From: Acidobacteriota bacterium
GTDB lineage: Bacteria; Acidobacteriota; Blastocatellia; Pyrinomonadales; Pyrinomonadaceae
Direction of reading: 5' to 3'
Length of the DNA stretch: 64,000 bases
Assembly (NCBI GenBank): GCA_019239425.1
Contig: JAFAZX010000056.1
Coordinates: 1 to 64,000, forward strand
Shown in pieces: positions 25,144-34,183 of the stretch. Both the position numbers and the translations under genes were made by a program. Position 1 is the stretch's first letter. Each line of letters starts with the position of its first letter. The notes under the pieces were generated by a model. That model saw nothing but the letters and a program-made list of their open reading frames with translations, ran no database searches and was not told where the DNA came from.

Positions 25144-25695
25144 TCAGGGCTGGATGAGCCCGTAGTTGCCGTCCTTGCGCTTGTAGAGCACGCTCAGGCG
25201 GTCTGTGTCGGAGTCGCGGAAGACGACGAACTGGTCGCCGTCCTCGGCGAGCGAGAGCACCGCCTCCTCGGCCGTCATCGGCTTCACCTTGTAGCGGCGG
25301 GCGGCGATGATGCGCCCCGCGCGGCGCTCCGGCTCGGGGTTCTCGGGCGCGGCCGTCCCCGTCTCGTCCGGCGCGACCGCAGAGAGCGGGACGGCGTCCT
25401 GCTTGCGCTCGATGATCTTCTTCTTGAGCTTGAGGGCCTGCTTCTCGATCTTGTCGATGCAGCGCGTGAGCGCCTGGTACATGTCGGCGTTGGTGTCCTT
25501 CGCCGTCAGGGTGTGCTCGCGCCAGTGGAAGAGAATCTCGGCGATGTGCCGGTTCTTGACCACGTCGATGATGACGTGGGCGCGGGCCGTGCTCGCGTTC
25601 TCGAACAACGTCCCGACCTTACCAAAATGTTCCTCGACGTGCGTGCGCAAAGCGGGCGTGACGTCGATGTGTCGCCCCGTGTACTCGAAATCCAT
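25144..25695 (-). CDS. hpf: Ribosome hibernation promoting factor, long form
   Basis: Protein of 183 residues. The N-terminal domain matches RaiA/HPF (MDFEYTGRHIDVTPALRTHV, ARAHVIIDVVKNRHIAEI, MYQALTRCIDKIEKQALKL). After a variable linker comes the long-HPF dimerisation domain (AARRYKVKPMTAEEAVLSL, FVVFRDSDTDRLSVLYKRKDG split by loops, YGLIQP). It dimerises ribosomes into inactive 100S particles in stationary phase. It sits directly after rpoN, the usual place. Confidence 0.95.
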   Translation of the reverse strand: MDFEYTGRHIDVTPALRTHVEEHFGKVGTLFENASTARAHVIIDVVKNRHIAEILFHWREHTLTAKDTNADMYQALTRCIDKIEKQALKLKKKIIERKQDAVPLSAVAPDETGTAAPENPEPERRAGRIIAARRYKVKPMTAEEAVLSLAEDGDQFVVFRDSDTDRLSVLYKRKDGNYGLIQP

Positions 25696-25793
25696 ACCTA
25701 CCCTTTCCGCCCGCGCGCGTGGCGGACGGGGGCTTGCGTCTTCTCCACCCAGACCGCGCGGGCCTTGTGCCTGATTGTGTACTGCTAAAACTT

Positions 25794-25860
25794 GGGTGCT
25801 GGGTTCTAGGCGCCGGGTGCTGGGGAAGAAGAGGTTTTACCCAGCAACCCAGCACCTTCC
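25794..25860. repeat. Inverted repeat of GGGTGCT heptamers between rpoN and hpf
   Basis: Left arm 25794-25828 (GGGTGCTGGGTTCTAGG start) and right arm 25837-25858 (TTACCCAGCAACCCAGCACC). Imperfect; the left arm has one more unit than the right. It ends right against the rpoN stop codon at 25862-25864. Confidence 0.82.
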
Positions 25861-25861
25861 C

Positions 25862-27478
25862 TCACACGACCGCCTTGCGCTCGCGCGAGCCAGGGATCGA
25901 CATCTGGTCGCGGTACTTCGCCACCGTGCGGCGCGACAGCTTGATGCCCTCCTTGGCGAGAATCTTGACGACCTGGTCGTCGGTGATCGGGTTGTGCGAG
26001 TCCTCCTCCTCGATCAGCTTCTTGATCCGGAGCTTGATGATGCGGGTCGAGACCTCCTCGCCCTCCTCGTTCAGCATGCCCTCGGTGAAGAAGCGCCGCA
26101 GCTCGATGACGCCCTGCGGCGTGTGCGCGTACTTGCGGTTGACGACGCGCGAGATGGTCGAGAGGTGCATCCCCGTGTCCTCGGCCACGTCCTTGAGCAT
26201 CATCGGCCTGATGAACTGGACGCCCTTGTCCAGGAACTCGTGCTGGCGGCGGACGATGCACTCGACTACGCGGTAGATGGTCTGCCGGCGGTGCTCGATG
26301 TTGCGCAAAAGGTCGACGGCCGAGCGCATCTTCTCGCGGATGAAGTCCTTCGTCTCCTTCGTCGTCCCGTCGCGGCTGAGCATGTGCTGCATGTCGCGGC
26401 TGATGCGCAGGCGCGGGCCGCCGTCGTCGGCGAAGTAGATTTCGTAGACGTCGTCCACCTTCTCGATGAAGACCTCGGGCGCGATGAGGATCGGCTCCTC
26501 CGAAGAGTAGCGCCGGCCCGGGTACGGGTCGAGCTTGCGGATGTGCTGGAGTTCTTCGACCAGCTCGATGACCTCGACGCCCATCTGCTTGGCGAGGTTC
26601 GGCAGCTTGTGCTGCTGCAAATCCACGAGCGAAATCTCGGGACAGATGAGCCGCTCCGCCAGACAGCGCTCCGCCCCGCGGGGGCACGCGTCCGGCCCCA
26701 ACACCTTCAACTGAACGCGCAGGCACTCGCGCGCGTCGCGCGCGCCGCAGCCGACGGGGTCGAGGTGGAGGACGATCTGCCGCGCCTCCTCGACGCGCTC
26801 GGGTGTCGAGCCGGAGAGCTCGGCGATCTCCTCGTTGGTCGCGTTGAGGCGGCCGTCGCCGTCGAGGTTGCCGATGACGCACTCGCAGATTTCGACGAGG
26901 TCTTCCGAGACCTGCGTCATGTGGAGCTGCCACTCCAGATGTTCGGCGAGCGAGGGGGCGCGCGTCAGGAACTGCTCGAAGGTCGGCGCGTCCTCCTTGT
27001 ACTCGTACTCCTGCGTCTTGTAGCCGGGGTCGAGGTAGTCCTGAAACTCTCGGCCGAAGTCGATCTCCTCGAACGCGTCGCCCGACGATTCGGCGGGGTC
27101 GTGTACGTCGCCGAACTCGTCGGTGCGCTCGCCCGCCTCGGCGGCCTCGAAGGTCTCGGGCGCGTCGAAGCTCTCGGCGACGGCGGGCGCGTCGCCCGCG
27201 CCGTTGCCCGCGGCCGAGCCGTTGAGCGCGTCGGGCGCGGCCGCCTCGACCGGGGGCGCGTCGTCGAGCGAGCCGGCGAGCTGGTCGAGAATCTCCTTCT
27301 CCAGCTCGCGCTTCTCGTCCTGCGACTGCACCTCTTCGAGGACGGGGTTCTCTAAAAGCTGCGCCTGGATGAGATTGTCCAGCTCAAGCGAAGTCATTTG
27401 CAGCATCTCGATGCGCTGGCGCAACTGCGGCGTCAGGACGAGTCTCTGCGACAGGTTGGTTGTGAGCTTGACCGACAT
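25862..27478 (-). CDS. rpoN: RNA polymerase sigma-54 factor
   Basis: Protein of 538 residues. Region I SQRLVLTPQLRQRIEMLQ with LELDNLIQAQLLENPVLEE; acidic region II enlarged (about 50-160, Ala/Glu/Asp-rich); core-binding and HTH regions with LHLSTISRVVNRKYAHTPQG; C-terminal RpoN box SRRTVAKYRDQMSIPGS. It directs transcription from -24/-12 promoters with an activator. It lies downstream of lptB in the conserved lptB-rpoN-hpf order. No sigma-54 activator is in the window. Confidence 0.97.
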   Translation of the reverse strand: MSVKLTTNLSQRLVLTPQLRQRIEMLQMTSLELDNLIQAQLLENPVLEEVQSQDEKRELEKEILDQLAGSLDDAPPVEAAAPDALNGSAAGNGAGDAPAVAESFDAPETFEAAEAGERTDEFGDVHDPAESSGDAFEEIDFGREFQDYLDPGYKTQEYEYKEDAPTFEQFLTRAPSLAEHLEWQLHMTQVSEDLVEICECVIGNLDGDGRLNATNEEIAELSGSTPERVEEARQIVLHLDPVGCGARDARECLRVQLKVLGPDACPRGAERCLAERLICPEISLVDLQQHKLPNLAKQMGVEVIELVEELQHIRKLDPYPGRRYSSEEPILIAPEVFIEKVDDVYEIYFADDGGPRLRISRDMQHMLSRDGTTKETKDFIREKMRSAVDLLRNIEHRRQTIYRVVECIVRRQHEFLDKGVQFIRPMMLKDVAEDTGMHLSTISRVVNRKYAHTPQGVIELRRFFTEGMLNEEGEEVSTRIIKLRIKKLIEEEDSHNPITDDQVVKILAKEGIKLSRRTVAKYRDQMSIPGSRERKAVV

Positions 27479-27564
27479 AGTCTGCTAAAAAATTGCTTCT
27501 TAAATTATCGAGTATTGGCTTTCAAGAAACCGTCACGCGGTTCGGGAGAGAGTATAGCAGAATC

Positions 27565-27588
27565 AGTAGGCAGTAGGCAGTAGGCGGT
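27565..27588 (+). repeat. Single-arm GTAGGCA heptamer repeat
   Basis: AGTAGGC words in three tandem copies with a final GGCGG variant, upstream of rpoN. It touches the left arm of the next palindrome at 27591, so two different heptamer families are joined here. Confidence 0.85.
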
Positions 27589-27590
27589 AA

Positions 27591-27672
27591 AAGGGTTTTG
27601 GGTATTGGGTTCTGGGTGCTGGGTAAAACCTGTTCTTTCCCAGCACCCAGAACCCAGCACCCAAAACCCCCT
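27591..27672. repeat. Inverted repeat of GGGTTCT/GGGTGCT heptamers between rpoN and lptB
   Basis: Arms 27591-27623 and 27639-27672 pair over about 33 bp (AAGGGTTTTGGGT start, GGGTGCTGGG near the loop), with one or two mismatches. The lptB stop at 27680 is 7 bases away. Confidence 0.9.
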
Positions 27673-27679
27673 TCCCCAC

Positions 27680-28480
27680 TCACATCCGGAACTTCTCGCC
27701 GAGGTAGAGGCGGCGCACGTCCGGGTCTTCGGTGAGTTCGAGGGGCGCGCCGGAGCGGAAGATGCGGCCGTCGGCCATGATGTAGGCGCGGTCGGTGACG
27801 CCCAGGGTCTCGCGGACGTTGTGGTCGGTGATGAGGATGCCGATGCCGCGGCGGCGCAGGTAGAGGATCATCTGCTGGATGTCGTCCACGGCCTTCGGGT
27901 CGATGCCCGCGAACGGCTCGTCGAGCAGGATGAAATGCGGCTCGGTGGCGAGCGCCCGTGCGATCTCCGTGCGGCGGCGCTCGCCGCCCGACAGGGCGTC
28001 CGCGCGCGTGTGGCGCACGTGCTGGATGCCGAACTCCGTCAGCAGCTCTTCCAGGCGCTTCAGACGCTCGGCGCGCCGCAGGCCCAGGGTCTCGAGCACG
28101 GCGAGGATGTTCTCGCCCGCCGTCATGCGCCGGAAGACCGAAGGCTCCTGCGGCAGGTAGCCGACGCCGAGGCGCGCGCGCAGGTACATCGGAAGTCTCG
28201 TGATGTCGCGGCCCGCGAGCGTGATGCGCCCGGCGTCGGCGCGCTCCAGGCCGATCATCATGTAGAAGGTCGTCGTCTTCCCCGCCCCGTTCGCGCCCAA
28301 CAGCCCGACGACCTCGCCCGGCTCGACGTGCAGACTCACCCCGTCCACCACGCGCCGCCGCCCGTAGGTCTTCACGAGCTCTTTCGCCGCCAGCGCCGAC
28401 GCCGAGGCGACCCGCCGGTCGCGCGCCTCGCGCCCGCCCGCCGCCTCGCCCCGCGCCTCGATGATCTCTTCGGTAGCCAT
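27680..28480 (-). CDS. lptB: Lipopolysaccharide export ABC transporter ATPase
   Basis: About 266 residues from ATG 28480. An in-frame extension of 26 codons would read through a palindromic repeat and is rejected. Walker [21 protein letters not shown]-loop [10 protein letters not shown], signature [16 protein letters not shown], Walker [14 protein letters not shown] and switch [10 protein letters not shown]. The [13 protein letters not shown] stretch is typical of LptB. It has about 25 extra N-terminal residues. It powers LPS transport with LptFG, whose genes are not here. Confidence 0.95.
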   Translation of the reverse strand: MATEEIIEARGEAAGGREARDRRVASASALAAKELVKTYGRRRVVDGVSLHVEPGEVVGLLGANGAGKTTTFYMMIGLERADAGRITLAGRDITRLPMYLRARLGVGYLPQEPSVFRRMTAGENILAVLETLGLRRAERLKRLEELLTEFGIQHVRHTRADALSGGERRRTEIARALATEPHFILLDEPFAGIDPKAVDDIQQMILYLRRRGIGILITDHNVRETLGVTDRAYIMADGRIFRSGAPLELTEDPDVRRLYLGEKFRM

Positions 28481-28489
28481 TTTCAGGAC

Positions 28490-28572
28490 GTGATAAGTGA
28501 TGAGTGATAAGTGATAAGAAAGGAGGACGGGCCGCGTCTTCTTCTTATCACTTATCACTCATCACTTATCAC
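28490..28572. repeat. Perfect 31-bp inverted repeat of GTGATAA heptamers
   Basis: Arms 28490-28520 and 28542-28572 are perfect reverse complements, with words GTGATAA and GTGATGA. The right arm contains the stop codon TGA (28571-28569) of the LptC/A gene, and the left arm ends 9 bases before the lptB ATG. Confidence 0.95.
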
Positions 28573-31007
28573 TGCTTTTTAATCTTGTGCGTCGTCCGCA
28601 CGCGCCCGGTGGCCTGGGGCGAGGGGCCGGAGTCGCTGACGACGCGGTCTTCGCGGAGGTAGACGGTCATCCGGCGGCTCTCGGAGGAGCCCTTCTCGGC
28701 GTCCTCGACGCGCGCCGGGTTGCCGGTGAGCACGACCACCTCGTCGGCGGCCGTGTACTCGCCGCGGTCGCCCGTGCCACGCCTCCCGGGCTGCGTGACG
28801 ACGACGTTGCGATCCGAGATTGTGCGCTCGACCTCGTACGTGTCCTTCAAGAGGTACACGTCCGAGACCTCGCTCGTGATGCGATCCGTCCCCTGCCGTA
28901 TGTCCACGTCGCCCGCGTAGTGGAGCTGGCGCGTCGTATCGTCATAAGTCATCGAGCGCGACGTGGCGAAGACGGGCACGACCTCGCGCGAGCCGTCGGC
29001 CGCCTTCCGGCGCGCCTGGTAGAGGGCGCTCTGGACGCTGCCGTCCGCCTCCATCCGCTTCTGCTGGTTGCGCAGCACCAGGCGGTCGGCCTTCACGAAG
29101 TTGTCGTCCTGCCAGGCGCGCGCGTTGCCGGTGTAGACGCCGACGCCCGCCTCGTGCTGAAACTCGGCCGCGTTCGAGGCGACGAAGACCGGACTCTTCG
29201 TGTTCTTGAAGGGCGCCGCCCCGCCCGTCTGCTCCTGGCTGTAGTAGGTCGTCAAGACCTTGCCGCGCGCGTTCGAGACCTTGTTGACGGTATCCGAATC
29301 TATCTCCGTCGCCTTCAGGCGCGCGCGCGAGTCCCACACGACGGGCTCGCCGCCGCGCAGGTGCACGACGCCGTCGCGCGCCGTGTAGGTGATGTTCGCA
29401 GACTGCCCGTTGCGGTCGAGCTCGTTGAACTTCGCGTCGCCCGCGGCCTCGACCGTGTCGAGCGCCGAGGTCTCGCGCGAGAAGTTCGCGGTCATCTTCT
29501 GCGACGTGAGCGTGCGCTGCCGCTCGGTGAACCGGGCGTCTCCCGCGGCGGCGAAGCTCTCCACGTCCTGCGTCTCGCGGACGAAGGTCGCGGCCATCTC
29601 CTGCGCGGTGAGCGTGCGCACGCCGCGCCTCTCGGTCTCCTGGAAAGGCTCGACGACGGCCTTCGCGCCGCCGCCCGCGTCGAAGTTGCGCGCGAGGTTC
29701 CCCGCCTCGTAGAAGTAGCACTTGAACTCGGACGCGTAGAGCCGCTTGCGGTCGGCGGCCGGGTTCGGCTGGCTCGGCTCGACGAGGAGGTCTGCGTTGC
29801 CGTTCGCCTCCGCGCGTTCGAGGTCGCGCCCCGTCTCGCGCCAGAAGAGGCGCACGGCGTCGGCCGTCAGGCGTTTGTTCGCGGCCTTCGGGTCTCCGGC
29901 CCTGGACTTCGGCGCGGCCAGGGTCAGCACGGGCCGGCCTCCCGCGCGCATCTCCTTGACGACGCTGTGGTCGGCCTGCACGGCGAAGTCCACGTCCGCC
30001 GACTCGGACGCCGTCAGTTCCGCGTCCGAGTCGGCGTCAATCGTTCTGGCGCGCACGTTCCTGAGCGCGTGCGCGGAGATGAGCTTCTGCTCGTCGTTGA
30101 AGTAGAAGTCGAGCTGCTCGGCGAAGACCTCGGCCGCGTGCCCCTCGTTCATCGAGCGCAGGTAGGCGTTCGTCCTGGCCGTGATGAACTTGACCCGCTT
30201 CTGTTCGTTGAGCTGGCTGGTCAGGGTGTCGCCGCTCAGCATGTCGCGCCCCTGCTCGGCCGACGCGCCGCCCGTGAAGGCGATCTGCATCGAGGCCTGG
30301 TCGAAGACGGCCTGCGCGGACTTGAGGGTCATCGGCTGCTTCAGGTTCACCTTCGGGATGGCGGCGTTCGGCGCGGCCGGCGTCTGCGCCGCGCCGTGCT
30401 CGGGGCTGACGGTAATCTCGACCGCGCCCTTCAGCTCGAGCTTCTTCGCCTTCGCGTCGAGGTGCGCCGAGTCGGAGCGCCCCGAGATGTTCTCGCGCTC
30501 GAAGCTGACCGGCGTCGTGATGTTCGCGGCCTCGGTCTTGACCTCGTACTCGACCGACTCGGCCTTGACCTTCAGGCTGTCGCGCGTCTCGATCTGCACG
30601 TCGCCGGTGAAGAGGAACTGCGTGTTGTCCTCGTTCGTCAGCGTCTGCCGCGCGCTGATCTTATCGGGGCGGTCGCCATGGTCGGGGTAGACTTCGAGGT
30701 AGACGTTCTCAAGCTGGTGGTGGCCGTCCGAATACTTCACGTCCTTGTCGGCCTTGAGGTAGACCCACAGGCGCTCGCCCTTCATCTCGCGGTGTTCGAG
30801 GTTGTCGATGACGCCGACGACCTCGTTCGAGAGCTGCGCCTGGCCGGGCCGCAGGCGGAACGTCGTCGTGTCCTTCAGACGCCAGTAGGAGATGGCGACC
30901 GCCGCGACGCCCGCGGCGAGCAGGAGCAGCGCCAGCACGCGCCCCAGCTTCGGCGCCGCGATCCGCAGCCCCAGCCCCGATACTTTCCTGCGCCTGATCT
31001 CTTGCAT
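28569..31007 (-). CDS. LptC-LptA fusion: LPS transport bridge protein
   Basis: Protein of 812 residues from ATG 31007. N-terminal membrane anchor (LGRVLALLLLAAGVAAVAI), an LptC-like region (about 40-190), then repeated OstA/LptA-type beta stretches (FLFTGDVQIETRDSLKVKAE, AVFDQASMQIAFTGGA, LYASEFKCYFYEAG, GVGVYTGNARAWQDDN, RQLHYAGDVDIRQGTDRI). The family forms the periplasmic bridge carrying LPS to the outer membrane. Separate LptC (about 190 aa) and LptA (about 180 aa) are usual, so the 800-residue fusion with extra beta repeats is notable. It is transcribed with lptB. Confidence 0.85.
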   Translation of the reverse strand: MQEIRRRKVSGLGLRIAAPKLGRVLALLLLAAGVAAVAISYWRLKDTTTFRLRPGQAQLSNEVVGVIDNLEHREMKGERLWVYLKADKDVKYSDGHHQLENVYLEVYPDHGDRPDKISARQTLTNEDNTQFLFTGDVQIETRDSLKVKAESVEYEVKTEAANITTPVSFERENISGRSDSAHLDAKAKKLELKGAVEITVSPEHGAAQTPAAPNAAIPKVNLKQPMTLKSAQAVFDQASMQIAFTGGASAEQGRDMLSGDTLTSQLNEQKRVKFITARTNAYLRSMNEGHAAEVFAEQLDFYFNDEQKLISAHALRNVRARTIDADSDAELTASESADVDFAVQADHSVVKEMRAGGRPVLTLAAPKSRAGDPKAANKRLTADAVRLFWRETGRDLERAEANGNADLLVEPSQPNPAADRKRLYASEFKCYFYEAGNLARNFDAGGGAKAVVEPFQETERRGVRTLTAQEMAATFVRETQDVESFAAAGDARFTERQRTLTSQKMTANFSRETSALDTVEAAGDAKFNELDRNGQSANITYTARDGVVHLRGGEPVVWDSRARLKATEIDSDTVNKVSNARGKVLTTYYSQEQTGGAAPFKNTKSPVFVASNAAEFQHEAGVGVYTGNARAWQDDNFVKADRLVLRNQQKRMEADGSVQSALYQARRKAADGSREVVPVFATSRSMTYDDTTRQLHYAGDVDIRQGTDRITSEVSDVYLLKDTYEVERTISDRNVVVTQPGRRGTGDRGEYTAADEVVVLTGNPARVEDAEKGSSESRRMTVYLREDRVVSDSGPSPQATGRVRTTHKIKKQ

Positions 31008-31015
31008 GTCTATTG

Positions 31016-31089
31016 GTGAATAGTGAATGGTAAATGGTAAATGGTGTCTGCTCGTCTTCACCATTTACCATTTACCATTCACTATTCAC
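31016..31089. repeat. Perfect 31-bp inverted repeat of ATGGTAA heptamers
   Basis: Arms 31016-31046 and 31059-31089 are perfect reverse complements with a 12-base loop. Words are GTGAATA, GTGAATG, GTAAATG. The recJ stop TAG (31084-31082) is in the right arm, and the LptC/A start at 31007 is 9 bases from the left arm. Confidence 0.95.
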
Positions 31090-32824
31090 TTCCCTTCAAG
31101 TCCTCAACCACCAACTGAAGCCGCGTGTTGCCGTTCCAGCAGTTGGCCTCGACGGAGTAGGCCAGTTCGATGCGCGCGCCGGGGCGGGGCGTTGCTGTGG
31201 CGCGTTCGGCGCCGCCCCACCAGATGCAGTCCTGGACGCGGCCGCCGGCCGTGACGCCGAACTTCAGGTGGCGCTCCTTCAACACGCGCGGCTCGCCGAC
31301 GACGCGCAGATTTCTGGTGACGAAGACCGGCTTGGGCCAGCCCGCGCCGAACGGCTCCAGCGCCTCAAGCTCCGCGCACAAGTCCAGGCTCAAAGCTTCG
31401 GCCGGCAGCTCCAGGTCGTATTCGAGGCAGGGCTGGCCGTCCTCGCCTTCGCACATCACGCGCGCGGCGTGCTCGTTGAGCCGGCGGCGCAGCTCCGCGA
31501 CGTTCTCGCGGCGGACGGAGAGGCCCGCGGCGTGCGCGTGGCCGCCGAAGGCTTCGAGGAGGTCGGCGCAACTTGTGAGAGCGTCGAGCATGTGAAAGCC
31601 TTCGCCGCTGCGCGCCGAGCCGTGGCCCGTGCCGTCCTCGTCGAGCGAGATGACGACCGCCGGGCGCTGCAGGCGCTCGGCTATCTTCGAGGCGGCGAGG
31701 CCGATGACGCCGCGGTGCCAGCCCTGGCCTGCGACGACGACGACCGCGGTCTCCTCCTGCCCCGTCAGCTCAAGCTCCGCGACGGCCCGCTCGGTCACCT
31801 GCTGCTGCACGTCCCGCCGCTCGCGGTTGAGCGCGTCGAGCTGCTCGGCGAGTTTGCGCGCCTCTTCATACTTCTTCGCCTCAAACAGCTCCACCACGGC
31901 GCGCGCGGCGTCCATGCGTCCGGCGGCGTTGATGCGCGGGCCGAGGCGGAAGCCGATATCAAACGCCCTCATCCCCGTCCCGTCGCCGCAGCCCGCGACC
32001 TCCATCAAGGCGCGCAGGCCCGGGTTGGTCGCACGTTGAAGGTCGGATAGTCCGAGCGCGACGATGGCGCGGTTCTCGCCCACGAGCTGCGCCACGTCGG
32101 CGACGGTGCCGATGGCGACGACCTTGAGAAAGCCCGGAACTAAATTCTCTCGGCCGCGCTCGCGGAAGAGCGCGTGCGCGAGCTTGAAGGCGACGCCGAC
32201 GCCCGCGAGGTTCTTGTCCGGGTACGCGCAGCCCTTCTGGTTCGGATTCAGGACGGCGTACGCGGGCGGCGCGCCCTCGTCTTCGTCGGGCAAGTGGTGA
32301 TCCGTGATGATGACGTCGAGGTCGTTATCCCTCGCCCACTCCAGGGGCTCGAAGGCGCGTATGCCGCAGTCCACGCTGATGACGAGCGAGTAGCCCTCGG
32401 CCTTCGCCCTCTCGAGCACGTCGCGGCGGATGCCGTAGCCTTCGGTGAAGCGGTGCGGGACGTGGTAGCCGGTCTTCGCGCCGAGGAAGCCGAGCGCGCG
32501 GCGCAGGACGACCGTGCCCGTCGTCCCGTCCACGTCGTAGTCGCCGTAGACGAGTATGCGCTCGCCCGCGTCCACCGCCTTGAGTACGCGCGCGGACGCC
32601 TCGCGCATGCCGAGCATGAGGAAGGGGTCGTGGAGCTGTTCGAGCGACGGCTCAAGCAGGGAGCGCGCCTCCCGTTCGGTCTCGACGCCGCGCGCGGCGA
32701 GGACGCCCGCGACCGTCTCGGAGACGCCGAAAGTTTCGGCGAGACGCGCGGGGTCTACGGCCTTCTCGCGGCGCGGAACCCAGCGCCGCTCGACGTGTCT
32801 CAGGCGCGTGGCGGGAGCCGTCAT
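31082..32824 (-). CDS. recJ: Single-stranded-DNA-specific exonuclease RecJ
   Basis: About 580 residues from ATG 32824, overlapping the PilZ gene stop (ATGA). DHH phosphoesterase motifs: YGDYDVDGTTG, VISVDCGIRAFE, ITDHHLPDE, VAIGTVADVAQLVGENR, and RINAAGRMDAA; the DHHA1 motif FGGHAHAAGLSV is intact. A C-terminal OB-fold-like region follows. RecJ digests single-stranded DNA 5' to 3' in recombination and mismatch repair. Its stop lies in the palindrome at 31059-31089. Confidence 0.96.
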   Translation of the reverse strand: MTAPATRLRHVERRWVPRREKAVDPARLAETFGVSETVAGVLAARGVETEREARSLLEPSLEQLHDPFLMLGMREASARVLKAVDAGERILVYGDYDVDGTTGTVVLRRALGFLGAKTGYHVPHRFTEGYGIRRDVLERAKAEGYSLVISVDCGIRAFEPLEWARDNDLDVIITDHHLPDEDEGAPPAYAVLNPNQKGCAYPDKNLAGVGVAFKLAHALFRERGRENLVPGFLKVVAIGTVADVAQLVGENRAIVALGLSDLQRATNPGLRALMEVAGCGDGTGMRAFDIGFRLGPRINAAGRMDAARAVVELFEAKKYEEARKLAEQLDALNRERRDVQQQVTERAVAELELTGQEETAVVVVAGQGWHRGVIGLAASKIAERLQRPAVVISLDEDGTGHGSARSGEGFHMLDALTSCADLLEAFGGHAHAAGLSVRRENVAELRRRLNEHAARVMCEGEDGQPCLEYDLELPAEALSLDLCAELEALEPFGAGWPKPVFVTRNLRVVGEPRVLKERHLKFGVTAGGRVQDCIWWGGAERATATPRPGARIELAYSVEANCWNGNTRLQLVVEDLKGSE

Positions 32825-33141
32825 TCGGCGAACCACCCGTTGGGGTCGAGGAGGCGGACGCCGATGTGCTGGCGGTCGTCCTCCCCTTCAGCCCACACGC
32901 CGTTGACCTCCGCGTCGAGGGCGCGGCCGAACGGGGGCGTCAGCCGCACTTTCAAACCGACGTGGGCGGGGATGTCCGAAATCAGGGTGGCGCCGCCGCG
33001 GCTGACGCGGACGGCCTCGGCGGAGACTTTGAAGGGGGCGCCGCTGTCGTCTAAGCCTTCCAGCTCGACGGTGAAGTTAACAGGCACGCGCGGGCTGCGC
33101 GGGCGCTGCGAAGGGGGGTCGGTCTTGGTTGAATCGCTCAT
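32821..33141 (-). CDS. PilZ domain protein
   Basis: Protein of 106 residues made up of one PilZ domain. The RxxR-like start RSPRVPVNFTVELEG and the second motif VRVSRGGATLISD (pattern D/N-x-S-x-x-G in variant form) indicate c-di-GMP binding, although the second motif has Arg-Val-Ser in place of Asp-x-Ser. An HD-GYP protein at 42.7-44.5 kb may degrade the same messenger. It is co-translated with recJ by a 4-base overlap, probably for convenience rather than function. Confidence 0.75.
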   Translation of the reverse strand: MSDSTKTDPPSQRPRSPRVPVNFTVELEGLDDSGAPFKVSAEAVRVSRGGATLISDIPAHVGLKVRLTPPFGRALDAEVNGVWAEGEDDRQHIGVRLLDPNGWFAE

Positions 33142-33252
33142 CGAAACTCGTCACCTTCCGTTCCGTGGGAGATAGCTGCGAAGCGGGAGGGGCGACTCAA
33201 GTTTAACCGAACGTACGCCACGGGCGCGAGTCCGAATGTACAGTTTCGTCGC

Positions 33253-33283
33253 CGACCCGACCCTGTCGCCGCGGGTCGGGTCG
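33253..33283. promoter_or_regulatory. 11-bp hairpin directly upstream of the promoter
   Basis: Perfect arms CGACCCGACCC (33253-33263) and GGGTCGGGTCG (33273-33283). It ends 3 bases before the -35 box at 33287. It could be a terminator for read-through or an operator for the thioredoxin/Cys-peptide pair. Confidence 0.5.
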
Positions 33284-33286
33284 CGT

Positions 33287-33316
33287 TTGACATCTTCCTG
33301 ACGGCCGGTGTATAGA
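33287..33316 (+). promoter_or_regulatory. Strong sigma-70 promoter
   Basis: TTGACA (33287-33292) and TATAGA (33311-33316), spacer 18. It gives a 5' leader of about 220 bases before the gene at 33538. The rest of 33142-33537 shows no coding sequence; I see no further structure in the leader. Confidence 0.75.
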
Positions 33317-33537
33317 ATTCGCTGTTCACGAACGCCCCTTGGCCAGCGGCGGCCTCAATTCCGCCGATCAGGCAAAACCCGACAAGTTCACGCAGAGCGT
33401 CGCGCGCAGCTCTTTTTGCGCGCGAGTACGTCAACCGCCCCTCCGGCGAGGGACGCGCCCGTCTGTCAGGCAGACGCGGTTGCGGCCTTGAGCGGGTCGG
33501 GTCTCGAACCATTCTCTTCCTCAGTCAAGGTACACTC

Positions 33538-34062
33538 ATGCACAATCTCTACAGAAAGATCGAACTCCTTGCCAACGTCGCGATCATCCTGGTCGCCCTC
33601 CTGATCACGGGCGTCCTGGCAAAAAACTACCTCCTGCCCGCCAGCCCGGAGCCAATCGCGGGAATCCCCGCGGGGAGCAAAGTCCAACTGCCCGACGTGG
33701 ACTGGGGGCGGAACGGTAAGACGCTGCTCCTCGTGCTCAAGAAGGGCTGTCACTTCTGCACGGAGAGCGCGCCGTTCTATCAGCGCCTCGTGCGCGAGAC
33801 GGCGGGCCGCGGCGACTTACATCTCGCCGCGGTCTTACCCGACAGCGTCGATGAGGGCAGGCAGTACCTGGGCGACCTCGGCATCCGCCTCGACGACGTG
33901 AGGCAGAGCCGGCCAGACACGCTGGGGGTCGGCGGCACCCCGACTCTGATTTTAGTCGACGGGAGCGGCAAGGTCGCGGCCTCGTGGGTCGGGCGTTTGG
34001 CGCCCGACAAAGAGGCGGAGGTGCTGAGCCGGCTGCAAGCCAACAGCGCGGCTGGCGATTAG
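33538..34062 (+). CDS. Membrane-anchored thioredoxin-like protein
   Basis: Protein of 174 residues. Membrane anchor at about residues 10-30 (LLANVAIILVALLITGVLA), then a thioredoxin-like domain: LLLVLKKGCHFCTESAPFYQ (CxxC as Cys-His-Phe-Cys), and the cis-Pro loop VGGTPTLILVDGSGKV. The catalytic domain faces the periplasm. It is likely to oxidise or reduce disulfides, like TlpA or ResA. It is preceded by a strong promoter and followed after 121 bases by a 12-Cys exported peptide, a likely substrate. Confidence 0.85.
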   Translation: MHNLYRKIELLANVAIILVALLITGVLAKNYLLPASPEPIAGIPAGSKVQLPDVDWGRNGKTLLLVLKKGCHFCTESAPFYQRLVRETAGRGDLHLAAVLPDSVDEGRQYLGDLGIRLDDVRQSRPDTLGVGGTPTLILVDGSGKVAASWVGRLAPDKEAEVLSRLQANSAAGD

Positions 34063-34183
34063 TCTAGCGGGGCGGCGGTTCGCGGTCGCGCCGACGGAGA
34101 AGGGCCTGTAGGCAAGCCGTCCCTTCGTTTTCACCGACAAATTGCCCGGACAACGTAGCATCTACCGGAAGGGAGAAATCCTC

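Noticed and set aside
28481-28558. Longer N-terminus for LptB
   Set aside because: The added residues would be encoded by a palindromic repeat and are unlike the family; ATG 28480 fits the known start.
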